Below are positions 53,070-59,838 of a stretch of 64,000 nt of DNA, in pieces. The position numbers and the translations under genes are program-made. The DNA is from Sphingomonas sp. Y57 (GTDB taxonomy: Bacteria > Pseudomonadota > Alphaproteobacteria > Sphingomonadales > Sphingomonadaceae), in the NCBI RefSeq assembly GCF_001015195.1, contig NZ_LDES01000009.1, forward strand, positions 62,001-126,000, written 5' to 3'. Positions within the stretch are counted from its first letter, which is position 1, and the number at the start of each line of letters is the position of its first letter. The notes below the pieces were generated by a model, which worked only from the letters and a program-made list of their open reading frames with translations, was not told the origin of the DNA and searched no databases.

Positions 53070-54427
53070 CGATCCTCTTCGTGCCAGCCGAGGGTCGCGC
53101 GGCGGGTGGCGGCTATGTTTGAATAGGCGGATACCCGCCAGGACGGCAGCGGACCGCGTTCGGGAAGCGGTGTCTCGATGTCGACGCGCGCGCCATCCTT
53201 GAAGATGTGCCTTATGCCGCCGGGGCGGCCGAGCAGTGTCACGTCACGGGTGACGTCGCCCTCCACCACGATGATGTCGGCGCATTGCCCGGCTTCGATC
53301 GTGCCGACCTCCGGCAGCCGCAGCGCATGGGCAGCCTTGCGGGTTGCGCATTGCAGGGCCTCTACCGGCGAAAGGCCGATATCGTCGACCAGCACCTGCA
53401 ACTCGCGCCAATGCCACTCGCCATAAGGCGTGAGGGAAAAGCCGCTTTCCGTCCCGCAGAGCAGCGGGACGCCAGCCTCATGCGCCCGGCGGAGCTGGCG
53501 ACTGCTGTCCTCGATCTCCTTGGCGAAGAGATCCTGAAGGAAAGGACTGACCCCTACCTTGTTGCCATGTTCGACGAGCACCGCCTGGAATGTGAGCGTG
53601 GGAACGATCGGCACCTGGGCCTCACACACCGCCGCCAGCGCTTCATCATCCATGTTCGTCGCGTGCAGGATCATGTCGAAACCCGCCCGTGCCGCGTCGC
53701 GCGTGCTCGACGCATTCCGGCAATGCCCGACGATCGGTAGGCCAAGCTCGTGCGCAGTGTCGGCCGCCAGGCGAAGCTCGTCGAGGTTCCACACCTGTAT
53801 CTCGCCGGCTGCGCGCTGGCGCGGGATCAGGCCGGTGACGTGGATCTTGATCCAGTCTACGCCACGCTTTGCCTGTTGCCGGATTTCGGTGACGATCTCG
53901 TCGCGGGTCCGCGTCACCTTCAGATATCCGATCGCGCCCTCGTCCGGCACGAGCAACCCGGCGGTGCCGCCCACGCTGGTGAACAGCGCGTTGCCACCAC
54001 ACAGCATGCGCGGCCCTTCGGTCACCCCGCCCTCGATCGCGTCGCGCAGATCCAGCGAGACGTTGAAGATGGTATCGGCGTCGAACATGGTCGTGACGCC
54101 CGCGCGCAGGACCTTGCGGACATTATACGCCGCGACGATCGCGGCGAGCCCCTCGCGCCGGTGGAAGAACAGCTCGTCGTTGGAGGCGGGTTCGTCGAAG
54201 CTGATGTGACAATGGGCGTCGATCAGCCCGGGCATCACCGTGGAACCTGTCGCGTCGATCCGGACAAGATCGGTGCGGCTTCGGGCCCAGTCGAGCGCCT
54301 CGGCCCCGGTCGCGACAACCCGTCCGCAGACGGCGACGGGTGCGGCCTCGACGGTACCGTCCACCGCCCGGAACAGCGATCCGTTCTCGATCAGATAGGC
54401 CGTGTCTTGATGGGGCACGAAATCCAC
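53066..54427 (-). CDS. Imidazolonepropionase-like metal-dependent amidohydrolase
   Basis: A 453-residue amidohydrolase_1 protein: N-terminal beta-sandwich, then GLIDAHCHISFD with the HxH metal site, carbamylated-Lys candidate in WIKIHVTG, IVGHCRNASS, LHATNMDDE and the C-terminal CATRKAAHALRLPEVGTIEAGQCADIIV. Relatives hydrolyse amide, lactam or prolidase-type bonds. It is the first gene of the seven-gene minus-strand operon (amidohydrolase, P450 B, P450 A, SDR, ThuA, OYE, SDR), and operator copies lie upstream at 54464 and 54618. Confidence 0.88.
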   Translation of the reverse strand: MDFVPHQDTAYLIENGSLFRAVDGTVEAAPVAVCGRVVATGAEALDWARSRTDLVRIDATGSTVMPGLIDAHCHISFDEPASNDELFFHRREGLAAIVAAYNVRKVLRAGVTTMFDADTIFNVSLDLRDAIEGGVTEGPRMLCGGNALFTSVGGTAGLLVPDEGAIGYLKVTRTRDEIVTEIRQQAKRGVDWIKIHVTGLIPRQRAAGEIQVWNLDELRLAADTAHELGLPIVGHCRNASSTRDAARAGFDMILHATNMDDEALAAVCEAQVPIVPTLTFQAVLVEHGNKVGVSPFLQDLFAKEIEDSSRQLRRAHEAGVPLLCGTESGFSLTPYGEWHWRELQVLVDDIGLSPVEALQCATRKAAHALRLPEVGTIEAGQCADIIVVEGDVTRDVTLLGRPGGIRHIFKDGARVDIETPLPERGPLPSWRVSAYSNIAATRRATLGWHEEDR

Positions 54428-54463
54428 CTCTCCGTTGTGAAAACCATCCTGTCAGCAGATTAC

Positions 54464-54477
54464 ATCGAAATCAATAT
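54464..54477. promoter_or_regulatory. MarR-type operator copy 3 (seven-gene operon promoter)
   Basis: CATCGAAATCAATA matches the dyad TATCGA-N2-TCGATA at 10 of 12 arm positions. It lies 37 bases upstream of the amidohydrolase start, where a repressor would block transcription. Confidence 0.55.
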
Positions 54478-54617
54478 AATTTTCTTTGCTTTGAAGCGGA
54501 CCTGCCGGCAGCGGCATTTTCAGGAAAAATCGCAGTCTTTCAGGCAGATGGTCCGTCGCGTCAGGATAGACGATCGGCCTCGTTCCCACCCGCTCGAAAT
54601 GGTCGCTCCGAAATATA

Positions 54618-54631
54618 TATCGATATCGAAC
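54618..54631. promoter_or_regulatory. MarR-type operator copy 4
   Basis: TATCGATATCGAAC has one perfect half-site and 4 of 6 in the other, within ATATATATCGATATCGAACG, almost the same as copy 1. It is 191 bases upstream of the amidohydrolase start; it may loop with copy 3 or mark a second promoter. Confidence 0.55.
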
Positions 54632-54680
54632 GACTTCGCCGAGGCGTGACATCCGAGATGGGCCCTGCCCCGCTCGCCCC

Positions 54681-54708
54681 CTTGAAACGCTGGGAAGCGA
54701 AACTATCT
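54681..54708 (+). promoter_or_regulatory. RpoH (sigma-32)-type promoter of hsp20
   Basis: CTTGAAA (54681-54687) and CTATCT (54703-54708), with 18 bases between the CTTG core and CTATCT, match the alphaproteobacterial RpoH pattern CTTG ... CYTATNT. Transcription would start near 54715, giving a leader of about 90 bases. Confidence 0.65.
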
Positions 54709-54714
54709 CGCCGC

Positions 54715-54804
54715 CGCCGGGTGCCTGATGGGCCCGGCAACAAGAGAGAGCGTCGGCTCTTTCCGGCGCTTCTCATGCTCAGATTGCTCGAAGGAGAATT
54801 TGAT
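54715..54804 (+). promoter_or_regulatory. ROSE-like RNA thermometer upstream of hsp20
   Basis: The Shine-Dalgarno AGGAG (54792-54796) is preceded by UUGCU (54784-54788) with only CGA between. UUGCU pairs with AGGAG through U-A and C-G pairs and a central G-G mismatch, which is the hallmark of ROSE elements. An outer CTTC/GAAG pairing supports the hairpin, and one or two upstream hairpins (GCCGGG/CCCGGC and GAGC/GCTC) fit the multi-stem ROSE layout. Melting on heating would free the ribosome-binding site. Confidence 0.65.
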
Positions 54805-55284
54805 ATGAGAACCATTGATTTCACGCCCTATCGGCGCTCGGCGATCGGCTTCGATCGCCTGTTCGATCTTCTGGAAACCAGCGACCGGCTCGACCAATGG
54901 GATGATTATCCGCCCTATGATCTGGAGAGGATCGGTGAGGACAGTTACCGGATCACGCTTGCCGTCGCCGGCTTTCGGCCTGACGAGATCGAGATCACGG
55001 CTCAGTCAAACCAGTTGGTCGTCAGCGGGCGAAAGGCCGACCAGACAGCTGACGGCAAGGATCGCTACCTTCATCGCGGCATTACGGCCCGCGCCTTCGA
55101 ACGGCGCTTCCAGCTCGCCGATTTCGTGGAGGTGCAATCCGCCAACTTCGAGGACGGCCTGCTGCGTATCGGCCTGAAGCGCGAGCTCCCCGAAGCGATG
55201 AAGCCGAGGCACATCGCGATCGAGACCTCCGCCAATGACCGTGGCTTTCTGCCGAAGCTCAAGAGCCGCATGAAAGCCGCCTGA
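54805..55284 (+). CDS. Hsp20 family small heat-shock protein
   Basis: A 159-residue alpha-crystallin protein of the alphaproteobacterial/IbpA type. N-terminus FTPYRRSAIGFDRLFDLLE, the domain starts YPPYDLERIGEDSYRITLAVAGF and continues through LVVSGRK to the ARAFERRFQLADFVEV and LRIGLKRELPE blocks. It binds unfolding proteins and holds them for refolding. ATG 54805 has a strong Shine-Dalgarno that is predicted to be masked at low temperature. Confidence 0.95.
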   Translation: MRTIDFTPYRRSAIGFDRLFDLLETSDRLDQWDDYPPYDLERIGEDSYRITLAVAGFRPDEIEITAQSNQLVVSGRKADQTADGKDRYLHRGITARAFERRFQLADFVEVQSANFEDGLLRIGLKRELPEAMKPRHIAIETSANDRGFLPKLKSRMKAA

Positions 55285-55290
55285 TCGAAG

Positions 55291-55318
55291 CCGGCGGCGG
55301 CCGTGGAGCCGCCGCCGG
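55291..55318 (+). terminator. Hairpin after hsp20
   Basis: A perfect 11-bp GC stem CCGGCGGCGGC/GCCGCCGCCGG, loop CGTGGA, starting 7 bases after the stop codon. Only two T residues follow, so termination strength is uncertain. Confidence 0.6.
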
Positions 55319-55363
55319 TTCGCCTGCCTGTTCGATCGCCATACCATGTTGCGGAAAAGCTTC

Positions 55364-55531
55364 ATGACGATTGCAGAGAACATCCAATATTATGAAGAAC
55401 GGGCGCGGCAGGAGCGGGAAGCCGCCGCCAAAGCCGCCTGTGCCGAGGCACGGCGCGCCCATCTGGCCCTCGCCTTCCAGCACGACGGTGCCGCTGCCCG
55501 GGAACGCGCCCGCCGCCTGCGGGTGACCTAG
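55364..55531 (+). CDS. Small helical protein, hypothetical
   Basis: A 55-residue protein (MTIAENIQYYEERARQERE...) with an Ala/Arg/Glu-rich amphipathic helix, resembling short uncharacterised proteins of sphingomonads with ENIxxYxxRAxxE starts. It is 79 bases downstream of hsp20. ATG 55364 is preferred to the in-frame ATG 55346. Function unknown. Confidence 0.6.
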   Translation: MTIAENIQYYEERARQEREAAAKAACAEARRAHLALAFQHDGAAARERARRLRVT

Positions 55532-55992
55532 GGACATCGCGCCGCCGCGATCCGGATGTCGCAGATATTCGCCTGTCATCCGGCGAGATCGGGCCGGAGA
55601 GATCGGGGCGGCGCGTTCACCTTGTCGGGAAGTCTCACCTTGTCGGGAAGTAACGTCTCCCCGTCCAAATGCCGGTTCGGCCGCGGCATCTGAAGCACGC
55701 CCGAGCGGCGCGCCCGGCAGCGCGAAGCCCCAACGTCGTGCTCCCCGGAACGCTCCCCTGGTTCCACGGGCGGATCGACGAACGGAGGATGGTTCGGGAC
55801 CACCGGCACCACGTCTCCATCCGGCATGCTTCTCCCCCGGACCAGAGACCCGGGGACCATATGTTGCCGATATGTCACGGAAATATTTAACTTTCCCTCC
55901 GCGGCAACCTCATGATGGCCGATCGGTTTGGATCAGTCGCCGCCCGTTTGGGACAGCCGCCCGACCCGTCCGGGCTTTTGACTGGAGATTAA
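55532..55992. other. Intergenic region without a convincing gene (461 bases)
   Basis: It contains an 18-base tandem repeat at 55617-55652 and overlapping short ORFs on both strands that lack family features and begin without ribosome-binding sites. The right end has an AT-rich stretch (about 55870-55900) that may hold the promoter of the outer-membrane protein gene. Confidence 0.5.
55617..55652. repeat. 18-base tandem repeat, two copies
   Basis: TCACCTTGTCGGGAAGTC followed directly by TCACCTTGTCGGGAAGTA. Seventeen of 18 bases match. No function is evident. Confidence 0.8.
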
Positions 55993-56550
55993 ATGATGAA
56001 GATCGCTATCCTCGCTGCCGCATTCGCGGCATCCCTCGGAACCGCTGCCCTGGCACAGGACAGTTCACCCGACGGCAGCGAGCCTGCCGTCAGCTTCGAG
56101 CCCTATGTGGGCATCCTCGGCGGCTATCATAATTTCGATCGCCGCAGCGAGTTCGGCACGGTCGGTTCGCGCGGCAAGATGGACGGTGCGCTGATCGAAG
56201 GCGTGGCCGGCGTGAACATTCCGTTCGGCCCCGTCTTCGTCGGCGTCGAAGGCAATGCGGCCAAGGGATTCAAGGACATCGACTGGGAATATGGCGTCCG
56301 CGGCCGGGTCGGCCTGCGCGCGGGGCAGAGCGGTCTGATCTATGCGTCTGCCGGCTACCAATGGGTCAACGGCCGTCGTGGCTTCTCGGACGAGAAGGCG
56401 GTGAGCTATGGCCTGGGTGTCGAGGTTGGTCCCAAGGAGATTGGTCTTGGGGGAGTCCTTGGTCAGGCCGGCCCGCGGCTCCGGCTCCAGGCCGACACCT
56501 ATGATTTCGACAGCATCCGCCCGATGGCGGGTCTCGTCTTCGCCTTCTGA
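55993..56550 (+). CDS. Outer-membrane beta-barrel protein, Opa/OmpW-like small porin type
   Basis: A 185-residue protein with signal peptide IAILAAAFAASLGTAALA and alternating beta-strand patterns (YVGILGGYHNF, FVGVEGNAAKG, GVRGRVGLRAG, LIYASAGYQWV) ending in RPMAGLVFAF, the terminal Phe used by the Bam machinery. It resembles small 8-stranded outer-membrane proteins of sphingomonads. ATG 55993 or 55996 may start it. It is followed by a strong hairpin. Confidence 0.8.
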   Translation: MMKIAILAAAFAASLGTAALAQDSSPDGSEPAVSFEPYVGILGGYHNFDRRSEFGTVGSRGKMDGALIEGVAGVNIPFGPVFVGVEGNAAKGFKDIDWEYGVRGRVGLRAGQSGLIYASAGYQWVNGRRGFSDEKAVSYGLGVEVGPKEIGLGGVLGQAGPRLRLQADTYDFDSIRPMAGLVFAF

Positions 56551-56555
56551 CGCTG

Positions 56556-56582
56556 GGCCGGGGGAGGAGGCCTCCCCCGGCC
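56556..56582 (+). terminator. Hairpin after the beta-barrel gene
   Basis: A perfect 12-bp stem GGCCGGGGGAGG/CCTCCCCCGGCC with loop AGG, 6 bases after the stop. No T tract; it may stabilise the 3' end. Confidence 0.55.
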
Positions 56583-56610
56583 ATGGCCAAGGGAACCAGT
56601 GAGGGAAGCC

Positions 56611-56847
56611 ATGGATCGGAACCACCCAACCTCGTCGCGCCCCGTTTGTATGGTGGCGGCTTTCGGCCTCGCCGCGCTGCTCGCCGGCTGTAATATGCGT
56701 CAGGACCAGGCCGGCCCGAACAGCAGCGTCGACAAGAGGGAGATCGCCAACATGGCGGAGCCGGTCGACAAGACGCCGCTCAGTTCTACGCCCGGCGCCG
56801 CCCCCGACAACAGCACCATCGAGCCGCGCGACCCGGTGACTCGCTGA
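56611..56847 (+). CDS. Small lipoprotein, hypothetical
   Basis: A 78-residue protein with a lipoprotein signal: hydrophobic VAAFGLAALLAGC with the lipobox LAGC at about residues 24-27, giving a mature chain of about 50 residues that is polar and disordered-looking. ATG 56611 follows GAGGGAA; the GTG at 56599 is in frame but has no better signal. Function unknown. Confidence 0.7.
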   Translation: MDRNHPTSSRPVCMVAAFGLAALLAGCNMRQDQAGPNSSVDKREIANMAEPVDKTPLSSTPGAAPDNSTIEPRDPVTR

Positions 56848-56934
56848 CCCGTCGTCGGGCGCCTTCGGAAACAGATCACCGGGAATTGGGCGCCCCCGGC
56901 CCCGGCAGCAGCGGCCGGGGACGGCATGATGCAC

Positions 56935-57378
56935 TCAGTGCAGGCCGATGCCGAGCGGTGACTGCCGGTTCATCAGCCGTCGCATGGCCTCGCGGTCGGT
57001 GAGCAGATCCGAGATCCTGTAGGAATCGAACACCCCCATCATCGCCTGCATCGCTTCGGCAAGAACGCCCGTTAGCCCGCAGGCCGGCGACAGCGCGCAC
57101 CCCGAACAATCGGCGAGTTGGAAGCCCTCCTCCGTCCTGCGCACGACTTCGCCGACGGTGATCTCGGTCGCCGGCCGCGCCAGGCGCATGCCGCCGGTCC
57201 GCCCCCGGACAGTCTCGATGAAACCGTCGCGCGCGAGGGCGTTGACCACCTTCATCAGGTGATTGTGCGACACCTCATAGGCCCGCGAAATCTCACTGAT
57301 CGAACAGAGCCGATCGTCGTTGATCGCGAGATGGATCAGGACTCTGAGCGAATAATCCGTGTAGCGCGTCAGCCGCAC
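56935..57378 (-). CDS. Rrf2-family transcriptional regulator (NsrR/IscR-like)
   Basis: A 147-residue winged-helix protein: RLTRYTDYSLRVLIHLA start, HTH region SEISRAYEVSHNHLMKVVNAL, and an iron-sulfur cysteine cluster DCSGCALSPAC (C-x2-C-x5-C). The start resembles NsrR, which senses nitric oxide, but IscR or RirA-like roles cannot be excluded. No nitric-oxide dioxygenase or Isc gene is close. A perfect dyad just upstream suggests autoregulation. Confidence 0.88.
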   Translation of the reverse strand: MRLTRYTDYSLRVLIHLAINDDRLCSISEISRAYEVSHNHLMKVVNALARDGFIETVRGRTGGMRLARPATEITVGEVVRRTEEGFQLADCSGCALSPACGLTGVLAEAMQAMMGVFDSYRISDLLTDREAMRRLMNRQSPLGIGLH

Positions 57379-57406
57379 TCACTTCTCCCGAGAAAATCGA
57401 AAACCA

Positions 57407-57420
57407 CCATACCTGTATGG
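57407..57420. promoter_or_regulatory. Dyad operator upstream of the Rrf2 gene
   Basis: CCATACCTGTATGG is CCATAC-N2-GTATGG, perfectly symmetrical, 28 bases before the Rrf2 start on the minus strand. Its position fits autoregulation by that protein, though its sequence is not the classical NsrR site. Confidence 0.55.
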
Positions 57421-57563
57421 GAGAAGCATGTTAAGAGGCATCGGCGCGGCTCCCGGATTGCCCCGTGATCCTGGCCGGCGCGCCTTTATAATCTACGGTG
57501 TTTCAAGACGCGGCATCCTCGGATAGAAGACGCCGATCGAAATGAAGGCAAATGAGGCGATCG

Positions 57564-58016
57564 ATGGCAGACGAAATCATGTTGGAGCTGACCGCGGACA
57601 TTGTCGCGTCGCATCTTACCAACAACAAGGTTGCGGTCGGCGACGTCGCCGAGCTCATCAAGAATGTCCACGCGACGCTGACCAGCCTGGGACAGCCGGC
57701 GCCGGAACCGGTGGAGGAACTCAAGCCCGCGGTTCCCATCCGCTCCTCGATCAAACCGGATTATCTGGTCAGCCTGGAATCCGGCAAGAAGATGAAGATG
57801 CTCAAGCGCTATCTTCAGACCAACTACGGCATGACCCCCGATGATTATCGCAGGAAATGGAGCCTGCCGGCCGATTATCCGATGGTCGCCCCCAACTATG
57901 CCGAGACGCGCCGCAACCTCGCGGTGAAGAGCGGCCTAGGTCGCAAGAAGGAGGTCGCGCCGCCGCCTCCGCCGCCCAAGGCGCGGAAGCCCCGCAAGGC
58001 TGCGCCGAAGGCCTGA
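57564..58016 (+). CDS. MucR/Ros-family transcriptional regulator lacking zinc ligands
   Basis: A 150-residue protein. It matches the MucR layout: N-terminal helices (ELTADIVASHLTNNKV), VPIRSSIKPDYLVSLESGKKMKMLKRYLQTNYGMTPDDYRRKWSLPADYPMVAPNYAETRR in the DNA-binding domain, and a basic Pro/Lys/Ala tail. The zinc-finger ligands are missing: the expected Cys (in Y-I-V-C-L-E-D) is Ser, and the His residues of R-H-L-x-x-H-Y are Tyr and Asn. Zinc-free MucR/Ros homologues are known in Mesorhizobium. ATG 57564 begins MADEIML. Confidence 0.88.
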   Translation: MADEIMLELTADIVASHLTNNKVAVGDVAELIKNVHATLTSLGQPAPEPVEELKPAVPIRSSIKPDYLVSLESGKKMKMLKRYLQTNYGMTPDDYRRKWSLPADYPMVAPNYAETRRNLAVKSGLGRKKEVAPPPPPPKARKPRKAAPKA

Positions 58017-58254
58017 CTCTTGCCGGCGCCGCCCGTTCGTCGGGCGGGGCGCAGCGGTTGCCCTGCACAACCATCCTCGCGATTGCATGGCAAGGTTCGG
58101 GGTTCGAACCGTTCCTTCCGACGTTACCTCCTCCAGACAGGACGACTGAGGAGGAGTTTCGGGGATCGACGGTTCGGCTTCCTTCCCGGCGACGCGAATC
58201 GCCGGTTATGACTGGCCGGCGATCGCAGGTGATCTGGACCGATCGGGCTGTGCG

Positions 58255-58887
58255 GTGCTGCCGGCACTGCTCGACGCCGATCAATGCAGCGCGCTCGCCG
58301 CGCTCTACCCGGATGAACGGCATTTCCGCAGCCGGGTCGTCATGGGCCGGCACGGCTTCGGTCAGGGCGAATATCGCTATTTCAGCTATCCGCTGCCGGG
58401 TCCGGTCGAGGAGCTGCGGACGGCGATCTATCCGAGACTGGCCGATCTCGCCAATCGGTGGAACGTTCGGATGGGGATCGACCGGCTCTATCCCCAGGAC
58501 CATTCCGACTATCTCGCGCGCTGCCGCGAAGCCGGGCAGGTGCGGCCCACGCCGCTCCTGCTCCGTTATGGTCCGGGCGACTATAATTGCCTGCACCAGG
58601 ACCTCTATGGCGAGCTCGCCTTTCCGATCCAGCTCGCCGTCCTGCTGTCGGAACCGGGGGAAGATTTCACCGGCGGCGAGTTCGTCCTGACCGAACAGCG
58701 CCCGCGAATGCAGAGCCGCGTCGAGGTCGTGCCGTTACGACGCGGCGATGCCGTCGCCTTCGCGGTCAACCACCGCCCCGTCCAGGGAACGCGCGGCACC
58801 TATCGCGTGACGACGCGTCATGGAGTCAGCCGACTGCGCTCCGGCGAACGGCACAGCCTCGGCATCATCTTTCACGACGCGGCCTGA
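58255..58887 (+). CDS. 2-oxoglutarate/Fe(II)-dependent oxygenase (start uncertain)
   Basis: Minimum 210 residues from GTG 58255. The double-stranded beta-helix iron site is visible as LHQD (HxD) in CLHQDLYG, with the distal His in VNHRPVQG and the 2OG-binding Arg after RTRGTYRVTTRHG. Coding character extends upstream in frame to 58150 (IAGYDWPAIAGDLDRSGCAVL, the usual N-terminus of this family), where TGA 58147-58149 blocks it and no ATG, GTG or TTG occurs. The true start is therefore unclear: a rare start codon or a small lesion is possible. Confidence 0.72.
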   Translation: MLPALLDADQCSALAALYPDERHFRSRVVMGRHGFGQGEYRYFSYPLPGPVEELRTAIYPRLADLANRWNVRMGIDRLYPQDHSDYLARCREAGQVRPTPLLLRYGPGDYNCLHQDLYGELAFPIQLAVLLSEPGEDFTGGEFVLTEQRPRMQSRVEVVPLRRGDAVAFAVNHRPVQGTRGTYRVTTRHGVSRLRSGERHSLGIIFHDAA

Positions 58888-58894
58888 CGATCGG

Positions 58895-59623
58895 CTAGCG
58901 GTCGACGATGCGCTGCTCGATCACCTGATCGAGCGTCCAGCGCAGCGACGAGCCGTCTGCGGGCGGGTGGGCGACCTTCTCCTCGATGATGCGCAGCCTA
59001 TACTCGATGCCAGGCTGCGGCTCGAAGTCGACGATCCCATCATAGTGGAGCTGCCAGGGCTCGCCCGGCTTTTCCCGGATCTGGAGGCAGGTCATGGGAG
59101 CGACGCCATGACAGGGCCTGGTCTCGGCCGAGACGTAGATGAGCCGGCGCGGTGCATTGGCGGCGGGCTTGTGTACCGCCCGATAGGTGAGCCGCTCACC
59201 CTTCGCCGTGCTCAGGACGAGCCTGTCGCCCTCGATCCGCCAGCTTCGCACCGCTGAGAGGCTGGCGACATAGCGGCGCTCGAACGTCATCGCGGGTTCG
59301 GGACAAGCCATCATGGTGCTCACCAACCGCCCCTTGCCGTCACCCAGGCGCATGGACGCGCCACGGATGCGATAGGCACCCCCGGCACGGTTGCACATCG
59401 TGTCGGTCGAAAAGCTCCCGCGCCCGATGTCGAAGTCGAGGCGGAGCCGCTTGCCCTGCGGAACCTGCCCGCCCGTCCAGTCGACCAGATCCCAATGTTG
59501 CGTGGCCAGCCTCGCGGCAGCCTGCGACTGCGTGGCGGGTCTGGCCGCGGCCACCGCGGAGCTGGCGGACAGCGCCGCGATCAGGGCGATGGCCGTCAGG
59601 CCAGGCCGGCATTCGGAAACCAT
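58895..59623 (-). CDS. META-domain/DUF4377 exported protein
   Basis: A 242-residue protein with signal peptide LTAIALIAALSASSAVAAA. The first domain is META-like (FDIGRGSFSTDTMCNRAGGAY ... STMMACPEPAMTFERR, a pattern of cysteines with substrate-like strands). The second domain matches DUF4377 (IYVSAETRPCHGVAPMTCLQIREKPGEPW). Both occur in heat-shock-induced or envelope proteins. It is convergent with the 2OG oxygenase gene. Confidence 0.75.
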   Translation of the reverse strand: MVSECRPGLTAIALIAALSASSAVAAARPATQSQAAARLATQHWDLVDWTGGQVPQGKRLRLDFDIGRGSFSTDTMCNRAGGAYRIRGASMRLGDGKGRLVSTMMACPEPAMTFERRYVASLSAVRSWRIEGDRLVLSTAKGERLTYRAVHKPAANAPRRLIYVSAETRPCHGVAPMTCLQIREKPGEPWQLHYDGIVDFEPQPGIEYRLRIIEEKVAHPPADGSSLRWTLDQVIEQRIVDR

Positions 59624-59838
59624 TGAAAACTCCCTGTGATGTCTCCGCGCCTCTGGACGCTCGCGGCTGAACCGATCGTGACGCCGGCGTTGTGATCGCG
59701 AAAGGATCCACGGGCGACCTTCGAGGTCGCGCCGGCGACACGGAAGATGCGATCAGGGCCGGGCGGGAATAAGGACATGCTGTTGAATGAATATTCAATT
59801 CGGTCCATTCGGTGAGGGGACCGGGAAGAGGAGATGGC

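Larger units (their letters stand above)
54428..54804. other. Regulatory region between the island operon and hsp20 (377 bases)
   Basis: No gene is seen. It holds two MarR-type dyads (54464 and 54618) facing the island operon, the RpoH-like promoter at 54681-54708 and the ROSE-like leader of hsp20 that follows it. The left part is AT-richer than its surroundings. Confidence 0.7.

Noticed and set aside
55576-55878. 100-residue open frame in the hsp20/outer-membrane protein gap
   Set aside because: There is no ribosome-binding site, no domain and it includes the tandem repeat; overlapping frames on the other strand are equally long.
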